The notes: a model not told the origin generated them from the letters alone. DNA of 64,000 nt from Lachnospiraceae bacterium A2 (GCA_000403315.2 KE159636.1:2620805-2684804); one strand, 5' to 3'. Positions 16,348 through 25,640 are shown, counted from the stretch's first letter. Translations and numbers: made by a program.

Positions 16348-16432
16348 AGGTATGTGCATAGTAACTTATCCAACCTTGCATCTGAGGGATGCCGGAACTG
16401 GGGTTTGATAGGTAATTTTAGGAGGTATGGTT

Positions 16433-17050
16433 ATGGCATATGGAAAAATTAGTGATAAACAGAAAGAAATTTTAGAATATATCAAGAGTGAAATTTTAAA
16501 CCGGGGCTATCCGCCAGCAGTACGTGACATCTGTGAGGCTGTCCATCTAAAATCCACTTCTTCCGTCCATTCCCATCTGGAAACATTAGAGAAGAACGGA
16601 TATATCCGCAGGGACCCTACAAAGCCACGGGCAATTGAGATTATTGACGACACATTTAATTTAGTCCGGCGCGAAGTGGTGAACGTGCCCCTGCTTGGAC
16701 GTGTTGCTGCCGGACAGCCATTACTTGCTGTGGAAAATATTGAAACGTATTTCCCAGTCCCCTCGGAATACATACCGAACGAGGAAACCTTTATGCTCCG
16801 TGTCACAGGGGAAAGCATGATAAATGCCGGGATTTTTGATGGGGACAATATTTTAGTGCAGCGCCAGTCTACAGCAGAAGATGGAGAAATGGTTGTAGCC
16901 CTGGTGGACGATTCCGCAACTGTAAAAACATTCTTTAAGGAAGAAGGCCATTACCGCCTTCAGCCAGAAAACCCTGCAATGGATCCCATTATTGTAGAGG
17001 ACTGTACGATTTTAGGGAAAGTTTTCGGGGTATTCCGCTTTTTTAAGTAA
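16433..17050 (+). CDS. lexA: SOS repressor LexA
   Basis: A 205-aa repressor and self-cleaving serine protease of the SOS response. Residues about 1-65 are the winged helix with YPPAVRDICEAVHLKSTSSVHSHL as recognition region; the cleavage site is the AG pair in RVAAGQPLLA; the catalytic serine is in RVTGESMINAG and the lysine in SATVKTFFKE. ATG 16433 is chosen because GGAGGT lies 6 nt upstream; ATG 16427 touches the ribosome site. Divergent from the YneA-like gene with shared operators. Confidence 0.97.
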   Translation: MAYGKISDKQKEILEYIKSEILNRGYPPAVRDICEAVHLKSTSSVHSHLETLEKNGYIRRDPTKPRAIEIIDDTFNLVRREVVNVPLLGRVAAGQPLLAVENIETYFPVPSEYIPNEETFMLRVTGESMINAGIFDGDNILVQRQSTAEDGEMVVALVDDSATVKTFFKEEGHYRLQPENPAMDPIIVEDCTILGKVFGVFRFFK

Positions 17051-17075
17051 ATCCCCTTAATTTTAAGTTCCAAAA

Positions 17076-17106
17076 GGCTGCCGCAAGTTGAGATACAGCG
17101 GCAGCC
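17076..17106. terminator. Terminator between convergent lexA and rsfS
   Basis: GGCTGCCGC (17076-17084) pairs perfectly with GCGGCAGCC (17098-17106), loop 13. On the minus strand it is followed by TTTT, so it best fits the end of the nadD-yqeK-rsfS transcript and may also stop lexA. Confidence 0.8.
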
Positions 17107-17113
17107 CAAATTG

Positions 17114-17464
17114 TTACAGTTCTTCTACAGTGATTTTTTTGCCGTCCGTCCAAATCCTCTCCAAATCATAAAACAGACGGTCTTCTTTGGAAAATAAGTG
17201 TACAATAATGTCCCTGTAATCCATAAGTACCCAACTGGAGTTGCGGGTTCCTTCAATTTGCTTTACAGTATGGCCAATTTTGCCAAGTTCTTCTTCCACT
17301 GCATCCACCATCGCCTGGATTTGGTTGGTATTCGTCCCCGTTGCAATTACAAAATAATCTGCAAGGGGTGAGATTTCACTGATATCAATAATGCGTATTT
17401 CTTCTGCCTTTTTTTCGCTCAATGCATGGCAGGCAGCTTTTGCCATTTCGCGGGAAATATCCAT
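17114..17464 (-). CDS. rsfS: Ribosomal silencing factor RsfS
   Basis: A 116-aa protein of the RsfS/Iojap/YbeB family that binds L14 on the large subunit and blocks subunit joining. Conserved words seen: ISPLADYFVIATGTNTNQIQAM, EGTRNSSWVLMDYRDIIVHLF and EDRLFYDLERIW. Last gene of the ribosome-biogenesis operon; the usual LytR-family gene between yqeK and rsfS is absent. Ribosome site AAGGAATGAG, weak. Confidence 0.95.
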   Translation of the reverse strand: MDISREMAKAACHALSEKKAEEIRIIDISEISPLADYFVIATGTNTNQIQAMVDAVEEELGKIGHTVKQIEGTRNSSWVLMDYRDIIVHLFSKEDRLFYDLERIWTDGKKITVEEL

Positions 17465-17485
17465 ATATCACTCATTCCTTTCGTT

Positions 17486-18103
17486 TCATTCGGGTACAAA
17501 TCTGTCTGGTTCACTGACTTCTTTCATGGCGGAAGCCTTCTCCCGGTAATATTGGTACGTTTCTACAGTGAGCGGGTCAATTTCCCCGCCTTTCCGTTCC
17601 AGATAATTTAAAGTATCTGACAAAATTTTCAGCATGGTTTTGTCTAGGTCTTCAAAGGCTAGCCTGCGGACCTCTGCTAAGTTAGGCGCTTTGCGGCGGT
17701 TTGGCTCAATATAGTCTGCAATATAAATAATTTTATCCAATGTTCCCATCCCCGGCTCGCCGGTGGTATGCACCTGTATGGCATGGAGGACTTCCCGGTC
17801 CTCTACGCCGTAACGTTTCCTTGCAAAGTAAGCGCCTAGCTTTGCGTGGAGCAGGAAGGGGCTTTTCTCCTCTGAAGCTGAAACAGAAATTTTATGTTTT
17901 TTGCATATCTTTAACTTTTCATGGTTTGAAAGGCATTTTGCACAGTCATGCAAAAGCCCTGCATACATGGCCTGTTCCATATCTGCCTGATGTGCCATGG
18001 CCATGGCAGCGGCGGTATACATCACCCCAAGGGTGTGGGCATACCGTTCCTTATCCAGTTCCTTTTTCAGCTTTTTTTCGATTTCTTCCCGTTTCATCAT
18101 CCA
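17486..18103 (-). CDS. yqeK: HD-domain hydrolase YqeK (diadenosine tetraphosphatase)
   Basis: HD-superfamily metal enzyme; YqeK homologues split Ap4A symmetrically to two ADP. About 205 aa from ATG 18103, which has AAGGAG 9 nt upstream; an in-frame ATG at 18118 precedes that site. Seen: RYAHTLGVMYTAAAMA, the HD pair in AGLLHDCAKCLS, HAKLGAYFARKRYGV, and VHTTGEPGMGTLDKIIYIADYIEPNR. The start lies inside the 3' end of nadD (overlap about 50 bp), so the two are translationally coupled. Confidence 0.93.
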   Translation of the reverse strand, partial: WMMKREEIEKKLKKELDKERYAHTLGVMYTAAAMAMAHQADMEQAMYAGLLHDCAKCLSNHEKLKICKKHKISVSASEEKSPFLLHAKLGAYFARKRYGVEDREVLHAIQVHTTGEPGMGTLDKIIYIADYIEPNRRKAPNLAEVRRLAFEDLDKTMLKILSDTLNYLERKGGEIDPLTVETYQYYREKASAMKEVSEPDRFVPE

Positions 18104-18713
18104 ATCCATCTCCTTCATATAAATGGTTTGCCCTGATATACGCTTCTACTTCTTCGGGAACAAGGTACCGTATGGTCCGCCCATAATGCAGGCGGCTTCG
18201 GATATCCTGTGAGGAAACCTCTAGGTTGGGCGTATCTAATGGAAAGAATTTTTCCTGATATTTTTGGTTCAGGTAGTCTATTTGCTGGAAAAACTTTTCC
18301 TGATGCTGGTGTTTCCGGTGCGCTGCCAAAATATTGCAATGTTCTATAATTGCAGCCGGTTCCTTCCATGACTCAAAATCAAACAAAGAGTCTGCACCTA
18401 AGATAAAAAACAAGTCTGCGCCGGGATTATGCTCTTTCAGCTTTTTTATGGTGAGGTAAGTGTAACTGGTGCCTTGGGATTCTACCTCTGTTTGGTCGAT
18501 AAAAAAGGCGGGATTCCCTGCAATTGCCAAAGACACCATCTGGCAGCGGTGGAAGGATGCCGTGACATCCTGCGCCTGTTTATGGGGAGAAAGCCCAGTA
18601 GGCAGAAACAGGACTTTTCCAAGGCCAAACTGTTCCCTGGCATTCTCCGCAATCATTAAATGCCCATAATGGATAGGGTCGAATGTCCCTCCCATGATAC
18701 CAATTCTTTGCAT
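18051..18713 (-). CDS. nadD: Nicotinate-nucleotide adenylyltransferase
   Basis: Transfers AMP from ATP to nicotinate mononucleotide in NAD synthesis. Nucleotidyltransferase motif GGTFDPIHYGHLMIAENA near the N-terminus, FLPTGLSPHK, FILGADSLFDFESWKEP and the SSQDIRSRL signature with the HYGRTIRYLVPEEV end are present. I take ATG 18713 (GGAG 9 nt upstream) over ATG 18728, although both are possible. Followed by yqeK, a frequent pairing. The C-terminal 25 residues are a charged tail in the overlap zone. Confidence 0.95.
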   Translation of the reverse strand: MQRIGIMGGTFDPIHYGHLMIAENAREQFGLGKVLFLPTGLSPHKQAQDVTASFHRCQMVSLAIAGNPAFFIDQTEVESQGTSYTYLTIKKLKEHNPGADLFFILGADSLFDFESWKEPAAIIEHCNILAAHRKHQHQEKFFQQIDYLNQKYQEKFFPLDTPNLEVSSQDIRSRLHYGRTIRYLVPEEVEAYIRANHLYEGDGLDDETGRNRKKAEKGTG

Positions 18714-18746
18714 GGTTTGTCGCTCCATAAGGCTCCCTTGCCTTGG

Positions 18747-19043
18747 TTATCTCGGAAGCTTGATTTTCGGATTTTTTTTGGATGGCCGGTACAGTACAAT
18801 TTTCTTCCCAATCACTTGCACTACTCCAGACCTTGTGCGCCCAGCCATTGTGTCTGCAATCTCATTTGGGTCGTCAAAGCAGTTTTTTAAGACTGAAAGC
18901 TTGATGATTTCCCTTTTTTCCAGCGCCTCATCCACGGCATTTACCAGTTCCGGGGTCAGGCTTGCTTTCCCCACCTGGAAAATAGGATCTATGCCGTTAG
19001 CCAAGCTTTTTAAATAAGCGCGCTGTTTACTTGTGATATTCAT
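18747..19043 (-). CDS. yhbY: Ribosome assembly RNA-binding protein YhbY
   Basis: A 98-aa CRM-domain protein that binds the pre-50S particle. Residues 1-95 match the whole family: SKQRAYLKSLANGIDPIFQVGK, then LEKREIIKLSVLKN and IGKKIVLYRPSKKNP. It lies between obgE and nadD, as is usual in Firmicutes. RBS AAAGGAATAA. Confidence 0.95.
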   Translation of the reverse strand: MNITSKQRAYLKSLANGIDPIFQVGKASLTPELVNAVDEALEKREIIKLSVLKNCFDDPNEIADTMAGRTRSGVVQVIGKKIVLYRPSKKNPKIKLPR

Positions 19044-19064
19044 ATATTATTCCTTTCCTGTGCC

Positions 19065-20351
19065 CTATTTATAATAATCAAATTCATGGCCGTACATCCG
19101 CACCGTGTCCCCTTCTGAAATGCCTGCCTTTTCCAATTCCTCCAAGATCCCATGTTCCCGTAGGAATTTTTGGAAAAACAGGAAGCCTTTTTCGGAATCA
19201 ATATTGGTATATCCCAACATTTTTTCTATCTTCGGCCCTTCCGCTATATAAACATTGTCTTTTGCGTCATATTCTACCGTAAAGGAACCGCTCTGGAATT
19301 CCTTGGTTTCCGGGTAAAATTCCTGTTCATAGACAACAGGGGCTTGGTCTAATTTCCCCAACATCTCATTTACATAATACAATAGTTCTTTCAAGCCCTG
19401 ACCGCTGACTGCGGATATCGGGAATACTTGGATCCCTTTTGGCTCAAATTCTGCTTTTAATACAGGAAGGGCACTTTCTGCCTCGTCAAAAATGGCATCA
19501 ATTTTATTTGCTGCAATCACCTGCGGCTTTTCCATCAATTTCGGGTTGAAATTTTCCAGTTCCTGATTGATGGCATAAATATCCGCAATGGGATCCCTGC
19601 CTTCTACAGAAGCGGCGTCCACAATGTGTATCATAACCTTGGTGCGTTCAATGTGTTTTAGGAATGCGTGTCCTAGCCCCACTCCTTCGGATGCCCCTTC
19701 AATCAGCCCCGGGATATCAGCAATCACAAAGCCGTTTGTCCCATCCAGGTCCACTACCCCTAAGTTGGGGTTTAAGGTAGTAAAATGGTAATTGGCTATT
19801 TTCGGCTGAGCGTTTGTCACTCTGGACAACAGGGTTGATTTCCCTACATTTGGGAAGCCTACAAGCCCCACGTCCGCAATGACCTTTAACTCCAAGCGTA
19901 CCTCCAGCTCAATCCCGGGCTGTCCTGGCTGGGCATATTTGGGAGCCTGCATGGTTGCAGTTGCAAAATGCTGGTTGCCAAGCCCTCCCCTGCCGCCCTT
20001 AAGGATAATCTGCCTGCGGTTTTCCCCAGACATGTCCGCGATAACTTTATCGCTCTCGGCATCCCGGATAATTGTCCCAGCCGGGACTTTTATGACTAAG
20101 TCTTCCCCATTCCTGCCATGGCAGTTGCGCTTTCTTCCGTCTTCCCCATGCCCAGCAGCATATTTCCTCTTATGCCGGAAGTCATTTAAAGTATTCAGCC
20201 CGTCGTCCACCTGAAAAATCAAGTTTCCGCCATGGCCGCCGTCCCCACCGTCCGGGCCGCCGTTGGGCACATATTTTTCACGCCGGAAAGAAACATGGCC
20301 GTCCCCGCCTTTTCCTGATTTTATAATAATTTTAGCACTGTCTGCAAACAT
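19065..20351 (-). CDS. obgE: GTPase ObgE/CgtA
   Basis: A 428-aa GTPase required for late 50S assembly. The glycine-rich Obg fold covers about 1-158 (GGDGGHGGNLIFQVD), the G domain about 159-330 with G1 GFPNVGKSTLLS, G3 DIPGLIEGA and G4 NKID, and the C-terminal OCT domain about 345-428. RBS AGGAGG. It is separated from rpmA by a 272-bp gap that contains a long hairpin. Confidence 0.97.
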   Translation of the reverse strand: MFADSAKIIIKSGKGGDGHVSFRREKYVPNGGPDGGDGGHGGNLIFQVDDGLNTLNDFRHKRKYAAGHGEDGRKRNCHGRNGEDLVIKVPAGTIIRDAESDKVIADMSGENRRQIILKGGRGGLGNQHFATATMQAPKYAQPGQPGIELEVRLELKVIADVGLVGFPNVGKSTLLSRVTNAQPKIANYHFTTLNPNLGVVDLDGTNGFVIADIPGLIEGASEGVGLGHAFLKHIERTKVMIHIVDAASVEGRDPIADIYAINQELENFNPKLMEKPQVIAANKIDAIFDEAESALPVLKAEFEPKGIQVFPISAVSGQGLKELLYYVNEMLGKLDQAPVVYEQEFYPETKEFQSGSFTVEYDAKDNVYIAEGPKIEKMLGYTNIDSEKGFLFFQKFLREHGILEELEKAGISEGDTVRMYGHEFDYYK

Positions 20352-20393
20352 GTTTCCTCCTAATTTAACCTCTTGTGCGAGTGTGCATCCCTA

Positions 20394-20439
20394 TTTTCAT
20401 CTTATAGGAAATCCAAAGGAGTTTCCCATAAGATGAAAA
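20394..20439. repeat. Long hairpin in the rpmA-obgE gap
   Basis: TTTTCATCTTATAGGAAA (20394-20411) pairs with TTTCCCATAAGATGAAAA (20422-20439), an 18-bp stem with one G-T and a 10-nt loop. No T-run follows on the minus strand, so it is not a standard terminator. The centre TTATAGGA also occurs in the hairpin at 31632. Nothing else was recognised in 20440-20623. Confidence 0.75.
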
Positions 20440-20623
20440 GAATAGACCCGGCTATGCAGTCGAGTCTATCCATCCAATCCTGTAAAACTAAGATATCCTG
20501 TTACTGTCCATATCATGCAGCATCTGGGCAGTAAAAGCAGCAAAACTAACTTCCATCCTCCATGCACGGTATCTGTAATCTTTGAGAACTGCCGCAGGGA
20601 TGGAACTGGACTGTACATCCTTT

Positions 20624-20914
20624 CTATTCGTTGCTTGCTACTGGATATACAGAAGCCTGTTTCCTGCTTCTTCCTTTTCTCTCAAATTTCAGGATGCCGT
20701 CAACTTTTGCGAACAATGTGTCATCTCCGCCTCTCCCAACATTCACGCCCGGGTGAATCTTGGTTCCGCGCTGCCGGTATAAAATGTTCCCAGCCTTTAC
20801 AAACTGACCGTCCGCCCGTTTTGCGCCTAACCGTTTGGATTCAGAATCCCTTCCGTTCTTGGTAGATCCAACTCCCTTTTTATGGGCAAAAAATTGAAGG
20901 TTCATATTCAACAT
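20624..20914 (-). CDS. rpmA: 50S ribosomal protein L27 with cleavable N-terminal extension
   Basis: L27 (96 aa) reaches the peptidyl-transferase centre. The first nine residues MLNMNLQFF precede [15 protein letters not shown]; in Firmicutes this extension is cut after FF by the Prp protease, and prp is the next gene upstream. The rest is standard ([21 protein letters not shown]). RBS GGAGG 8 nt from the start. Confidence 0.97.
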   Translation of the reverse strand: MLNMNLQFFAHKKGVGSTKNGRDSESKRLGAKRADGQFVKAGNILYRQRGTKIHPGVNVGRGGDDTLFAKVDGILKFERKGRSRKQASVYPVASNE

Positions 20915-20917
20915 GTC

Positions 20918-21247
20918 CTACACCTCCTCAAATGTAAGCCTGATATATTCAGTTCCATAATTTTCCTGTATTCCCTGTAAGCCTAAAACCAGTGAACGTA
21001 TCAGCAGCAGCGATTCCTTGGAATACCCTTCCCGCAAGGAAAAATCAATCAGGCCGCTTTCCGGGTCGGTTTCAATATCAAAGCTGTCAGAAACAAGCGT
21101 TTCCACTGAATTGATGGTATTGAGCACCAGCACAGAAACTGCAGCGCATACAATGTCCTCCCCTGCCTGGGCATATCCGGCATGCCCAAGGCACCGGAAT
21201 GCTGTATACTCTTGTCCACTGTTTTCATAAACTGTTATAGTAACCAT
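20918..21247 (-). CDS. prp: Ribosomal-processing cysteine protease Prp
   Basis: A 109-aa protein (YsxB family) that removes the N-terminal extension of L27. The catalytic histidine is in CLGHAGYAQAGEDIV and the cysteine in VCAAVSVLVLNTINS, with the conserved GHA...GEDIVCAAVS spacing. It sits between rplU and rpmA, the standard position. The stop is 3 bp from the rpmA start, so both are probably translated together. Confidence 0.95.
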   Translation of the reverse strand: MVTITVYENSGQEYTAFRCLGHAGYAQAGEDIVCAAVSVLVLNTINSVETLVSDSFDIETDPESGLIDFSLREGYSKESLLLIRSLVLGLQGIQENYGTEYIRLTFEEV

Positions 21248-21262
21248 AACAATCCCTATCGA

Positions 21263-21568
21263 TTAGCCATTAATTTTTTCGATTTTCACCTTGGTGAAGG
21301 ACTGTCTGTGTCCCTGCTTCTTATGGTAACCGGTTTTCCTCTTGTACTTGTAAACGATGATTTTCTTGCCCCTGCCGTTATCTACGACGGAAGCTTCTAC
21401 AGTAGCGTTGGCTGCATCTTCCCCAACCTTCAGGGAACCGTCATTCACTGCTAATACCTCATCAAAAGTAACCTTTTCACCAGCTTCCAACCCAAGTTTT
21501 TCAATGGTAATGATATCGCCTTCGGATACTTTGTACTGTTTACCACCTGTTGCTATAATTGCGTACAT
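21263..21568 (-). CDS. rplU: 50S ribosomal protein L21
   Basis: A 101-aa 23S-rRNA-binding protein. [18 protein letters not shown] and [14 protein letters not shown] are diagnostic. ATG 21568 is chosen, 8 nt after GGAGG; a GTG at 21577 lies within the ribosome site. It heads the rplU-prp-rpmA-obgE group, directly after rng, with a 100-nt structured leader. Confidence 0.97.
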   Translation of the reverse strand: MYAIIATGGKQYKVSEGDIITIEKLGLEAGEKVTFDEVLAVNDGSLKVGEDAANATVEASVVDNGRGKKIIVYKYKRKTGYHKKQGHRQSFTKVKIEKING

Positions 21569-21674
21569 ATGGCACACCTCCTATTATCATTACTCGCCAG
21601 TTGTGGTGCTGCAGGCTGCAGCTTTAAAACCTCACTGTGCGGCATACTCATAGAGAATAGCACAAAAATGCCGG
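21569..21674 (-). promoter_or_regulatory. Candidate L21 leader (autoregulatory mRNA structure)
   Basis: The 110 nt between rng and rplU hold two stems: CGGCAT (21640) with ATGCCG (21668), and GCTGCA/TGCAGC at 21608-21622 with a 3-nt loop. Firmicutes often carry an L21 leader here. I could not match it to the known consensus, so the call rests on position and pairing. Confidence 0.4.
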
Positions 21675-21678
21675 TAAG

Positions 21679-22890
21679 TCAATGGTTTTTCAACTGTTCG
21701 GCCAAAGATTTTTTTACTTTTTTACGTGTAATCTCCACTAAATTCAGTTTTGTCATGTCTACCACCTGGACTGGCACAATATCCCCGCACACTGCGCTGC
21801 GCAGCTTCTGCATCAGCAGTTCCTGGGAACTGTGGGACTTCATATCTATAAAATCCACAATGATAATGCCGGAAAGGTTCCGTAAGCGAAGCTGGTGGGC
21901 GATTTCTTCCGCTGCTTCCAGATTAATGGTAAGGTAATGCTCCTGCACCTGCTTTTTAGAAATGCTTTTTCCAGTATTTACGTCAATCACGGTGAGGGCC
22001 TCGGTAGGCTGTATCACGAGATATCCGCCGGACTTCAGCCAGACACGTTCCTGCAGCGCTTCCTGCAGGCGGCGTTCCAGCCGGTAAAGGCTGCTTAAGC
22101 TTACCATGGCGTCTTCATAGAGGGAAAGTTTCCCTAAATCTTCTGGCTGGTACTTGTCCAAATAACCGTGTATTTTGCTAAAAAGCTCCGGGCAGTCCGT
22201 AAGGATGCCGGAAAGCTGGGACTGGTTCACATCCTTTAACATATGGAGGTATTCCGGTATGCTTTCCTTCAGGCAGGAAAATACAGTGCGGTGGGGCGCA
22301 GTTTCCCGAAGATGGAAAAATTCCTGTTTTAACGCCCCATATTCTTCCAAAATTTCCTCTTTGGGGGCGTCTGCTGCGTTTGTGCGCACAATCAGCCCAA
22401 ATTTCTCCTTTTCCTTTAAGCCTAAGCTTTCCTTTAAGCCTAAAGTTTCCTTTAGTTCCTCCCGTTTCTGGAACCCCAGCTTTTTGGAAATCCCGATTTT
22501 CGTATTTTCACTGGTCAGCACCAGGTATTTCCCGCTTAAATTCAGGTTGGTTGTCACCTTTGGGGGTTTTGATTTGCTGCTCTCCTGCACTACCTGCACC
22601 ACCAGCTCGTCCCCCTGCACCAGCCTTGGGCTGTTGATTTTTTTGACAAACAGGGGCTGCTTCATTTCATCCAAAGGGTAATAGCAGGGCACGCCCGGGG
22701 CAATCTCAATAAAGGCGGCATTTAAGTTTTTTACAATATTTTTCACCCGGCCAACGTAAATATTCCCAAGGATGCTTTGCCTTCCCTCTGGTTCCAGGGT
22801 AATTTCAAGAAGGCGCTTTTCCGAGCAAAGGGCTGATGCAATATAGGTATGGCTTCCCTTTTGTATTTTAGTGATTAACAGCTTATTCAC
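21679..22890 (-). CDS. rng: Ribonuclease G/E family protein, short form
   Basis: Endoribonuclease of 403 aa. An S1-like domain lies near residues 35-110 (GNIYVGRVKNIVKNLNAAFIEI). The DNase-I-like catalytic part has EALTVIDVNTG and GIIIVDFIDMKS, the metal-binding aspartates. The protein ends KKVKKSLAEQLKNH exactly where RNase E and G normally have the Zn-link CPxCxG, so that tetramerising motif is missing. It overlaps the preceding gene by 4 bp and leads into rplU. Confidence 0.9.
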   Translation of the reverse strand: MNKLLITKIQKGSHTYIASALCSEKRLLEITLEPEGRQSILGNIYVGRVKNIVKNLNAAFIEIAPGVPCYYPLDEMKQPLFVKKINSPRLVQGDELVVQVVQESSKSKPPKVTTNLNLSGKYLVLTSENTKIGISKKLGFQKREELKETLGLKESLGLKEKEKFGLIVRTNAADAPKEEILEEYGALKQEFFHLRETAPHRTVFSCLKESIPEYLHMLKDVNQSQLSGILTDCPELFSKIHGYLDKYQPEDLGKLSLYEDAMVSLSSLYRLERRLQEALQERVWLKSGGYLVIQPTEALTVIDVNTGKSISKKQVQEHYLTINLEAAEEIAHQLRLRNLSGIIIVDFIDMKSHSSQELLMQKLRSAVCGDIVPVQVVDMTKLNLVEITRKKVKKSLAEQLKNH

Positions 22891-23705
22891 GGAATGTCCT
22901 CCCCTAACGCCCCAAGCGGGAGAAATTCCGGGACGTGTTTCCCTTGCTTTTCATAAGAGGCCTTTAATTGGGCCATGTAGTCCCGGTATGCTTTTTGCTC
23001 TTTTTCCCCTTTCACCGGGATTTCATCTGATTTCGCATAAACCTCCAGGCGTTGGATTTGGAACATGGCAGGCTGGTAGGTTAAGCCGCAGAACTGGCAG
23101 AATGTTTCCAGTACAAGTTCCGGCTTTATGTTATTGCTGCTCCCGGTGCAGACCCGTAAAAATAAGGTGCCAGAAGCATGTTCCGGGGTATCCCCTGCCT
23201 TCATTTGATAGATGAACTGCTTCAAGTCCATTTCCACCTGGCTTTTCTTTGTCTGCTTTGTAATCAGTATTTCCGGCTGTCCCTTATAAAATTCCTGAAT
23301 TTTCCCTTGAAGTTCTTCTTGCGGCAGAAAGGAAGGCGCATATTCCGGCTTTACGTAAATCAGGTAATCAGCGGCCGCCACCAGGGACATGGATGTTTTC
23401 GCAGTGTCCGGAAGCTTTTTGTATTCCAAAATGGACACCCCTTCCGCCATGGCACAATTCAGGGCTTCTATGGACTCCCTGCTGGATTTTGTGGAGTTTA
23501 CGGCAATGTCAAAATATTCCCCATCGCTGGTAATCCCCACCCCCAAAGGCGCGGCAAAGGACATAATCTGGTGGGGGCTGTACCCGCCGGAATAGGCAAT
23601 GTCAATCCCTGCCCGCCGGATTGCTTTCTGGAAATACCGCATCATGTCAAGATGCCCGATAAATTTCATCACGCCATATTTCTGGAACTTAATTCTGATG
23701 TTCAA
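22887..23705 (-). CDS. TIGR03936 family protein (DUF2344), radical-SAM partner
   Basis: A 272-aa protein of the family found directly after the TIGR03960 radical SAM protein. The N-terminal IRIKFQKYGVMKFIGHLDMMRYFQKAIRRA is typical, and PHQIMSFAAPLGVGITSDGEYFD follows. Start TTG 23705 is preferred: GGGAGGTG lies 8 nt upstream. It overlaps the radical SAM gene by 17 bp. The reaction is unknown; the pair precedes rng and ribosomal genes in many Clostridia, which hints at RNA or ribosome modification. Confidence 0.88.
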   Translation of the reverse strand: MNIRIKFQKYGVMKFIGHLDMMRYFQKAIRRAGIDIAYSGGYSPHQIMSFAAPLGVGITSDGEYFDIAVNSTKSSRESIEALNCAMAEGVSILEYKKLPDTAKTSMSLVAAADYLIYVKPEYAPSFLPQEELQGKIQEFYKGQPEILITKQTKKSQVEMDLKQFIYQMKAGDTPEHASGTLFLRVCTGSSNNIKPELVLETFCQFCGLTYQPAMFQIQRLEVYAKSDEIPVKGEKEQKAYRDYMAQLKASYEKQGKHVPEFLPLGALGEDIP

Positions 23706-25551
23706 GACAGACACCTCCCTGATATGCCATAGCCCCGCAGCCATTGCATGCTTCCTTGCAGTTTAAGGTTAACTGGCCTCTTTGCGCCCGCTCCCATTCC
23801 CGCGTTAAAAATTCCTTTGTAACGCCGCAGCGGATAAAATCCCATGGCAGGATTTCGTCCAGTTCCCGTTGGCGCAGGTTATAAAAATCAATGGACACGC
23901 CCGTTTCCTGAAAAGCTTCCATCCATTTCTGGTTGTCAAAACATTCCGTCCAGGCATCAAACATGCAGCCTTTTTCATATGCTTTCAGCAAAACCTGCCC
24001 GACCCTCCGGTCACCCCTGGCAAACACGCCTTCTAAAACCGTAACGTCAGCTTCATGCCAGTTATACTTTAAGCTTTTGCGGTTCAGTTGGGCCTTCATC
24101 TCCTCATTGACAACCTTTGCCCTCGCCAAATACCCTTCTTTTTGGCACATGGAAGCCCACTGGAAAGGGGTAAAAGGCTTTGGCACAAAAAATGAAGTGC
24201 TGATCGTAATTTGGCATTTCCCATTCCGCCTGTCTTTTGGGATCTCGTAATACCTGCGGGCAATTTTGTCCGCAAGCCTTGGGATTTCCCTCATATCATC
24301 TTCGTTTTCTGTGGGAAGCCCCAGCATAAAATACAGTTTCACCTTCTGCCATCCCCCTTCGAAAGCCATCCCGGCGCCATGGAGGATTGTTTCCTCCGTC
24401 AGCCCTTTGTTGATGACATCCCGAAGACGCTGGGAGCCTGCTTCCGGGGCAAATGTCAGGCTGCTTTTGCGGATGTCCTGTACTTTTTCCATAGCTTCAA
24501 GGGAAAAAGCGTCAATCCGTAAGGAAGGCAAAGAAATATTGACACCCTGTTCCTTAGATTCCACTAAGAAATTAACAAGCTCTGGCAGTTGGCTGTAATC
24601 GCTGGAACTTAAGGAGCTTAAGGAAATTTCTTCATGCCCGGTATTTTTCAGCATTTCCTGTGCGTATTGTTTTAATACGGCAACGTCCCTCTCCCTTGTG
24701 GGCCGGTACACCATGCCCGCCTGGCAGAACCGGCACCCCCGGATACAGCCGCGCTGGATTTCCAGCACTACCCTGTCCTGTGTTATTTTGATATAAGGGA
24801 CCAGCGGTTTTACGGGATAAGGGGCATGGCTGACATCCATTTCCACTTCTTTTTCCACGGCTGCCGGGACGTCCTCATATTTGGGCTGGAAGCTGGCAAT
24901 GGTCCCATCTTCCTGATAAGTGGTTTCATAGAGCGAAGGCACATAAATCCCGGGAATTTTGCAGGCCGCCCGCAGGAACTCCTGCCTTGTCCCGCCCTGC
25001 CCACGGATGGATTTGTACAGCTCAAAGAGCTCGCCATAACGTGTTTCCCCTTCGCCGATATAAAACATATCGAAAAAATCGGCTAACGGCTCCGGGTTGT
25101 AAGTACACGGCCCCCCGCCAATGACAATGGGGCACTCCTCCCCCCGCTGGCTGGAAAGCAGGGGAATCTGGCTTAAGTCCAGTATCTGCAAAATATTGGT
25201 GTAGCACATTTCGTACTGTATGGTAATCCCAAGGAAATCCATATCCTTGACTGGGGACTGGGTTTCCAGCGTAAACAGCGGAATTTTCCGCTCTTTCATG
25301 ATTTTATGCAAATCACCCCAAGGGGAGTAGGCCCGTTCACAGTAGACGTCCTCCCGCTGGTTAAACATGCTGTATAAAATCTGGATCCCCAGATGGGACA
25401 TGCCGATTTCATATACGTCTGGGAAACACATGGCAAACCGGATATCCACTGTGCTTGGGTCTTTTTTTACCATATTAATCTCATTGCCGATATATCTGGC
25501 AGGCTTGTCGATGTTCAGCAATATTTCATCGGATAATGCTAATGTTCTCAT
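23689..25551 (-). CDS. TIGR03960 family B12-binding-like radical SAM protein
   Basis: A 620-aa protein with an N-terminal B12-binding-like fold (about 50-190, CFPDVYEIGMSHLGIQILY), a radical SAM core with the cluster-binding CxxxCxxC in RGCIRGCRFCQAGMVYRPTRERD (about 255-275) and a C-terminal extension holding CNGCG-type cysteines (CKEACNGCGAM). The substrate has not been established for the family. It is coupled to the TIGR03936 gene. Confidence 0.9.
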   Translation of the reverse strand: MRTLALSDEILLNIDKPARYIGNEINMVKKDPSTVDIRFAMCFPDVYEIGMSHLGIQILYSMFNQREDVYCERAYSPWGDLHKIMKERKIPLFTLETQSPVKDMDFLGITIQYEMCYTNILQILDLSQIPLLSSQRGEECPIVIGGGPCTYNPEPLADFFDMFYIGEGETRYGELFELYKSIRGQGGTRQEFLRAACKIPGIYVPSLYETTYQEDGTIASFQPKYEDVPAAVEKEVEMDVSHAPYPVKPLVPYIKITQDRVVLEIQRGCIRGCRFCQAGMVYRPTRERDVAVLKQYAQEMLKNTGHEEISLSSLSSSDYSQLPELVNFLVESKEQGVNISLPSLRIDAFSLEAMEKVQDIRKSSLTFAPEAGSQRLRDVINKGLTEETILHGAGMAFEGGWQKVKLYFMLGLPTENEDDMREIPRLADKIARRYYEIPKDRRNGKCQITISTSFFVPKPFTPFQWASMCQKEGYLARAKVVNEEMKAQLNRKSLKYNWHEADVTVLEGVFARGDRRVGQVLLKAYEKGCMFDAWTECFDNQKWMEAFQETGVSIDFYNLRQRELDEILPWDFIRCGVTKEFLTREWERAQRGQLTLNCKEACNGCGAMAYQGGVCLEHQN

Positions 25552-25640
25552 AATTTTCCTTTCAGCTTGTTTCGTTACTCAGACCATTATAACAACATGC
25601 CATCCTTTTCGCAACAGAAAAACGAAAACAGCGACGTGCT

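Noticed and set aside
22175..22681. 168-codon frame on the + strand opposite rng
   Set aside because: Shadow frame of rng with Ser/Phe-rich low-complexity translation and no ribosome site.
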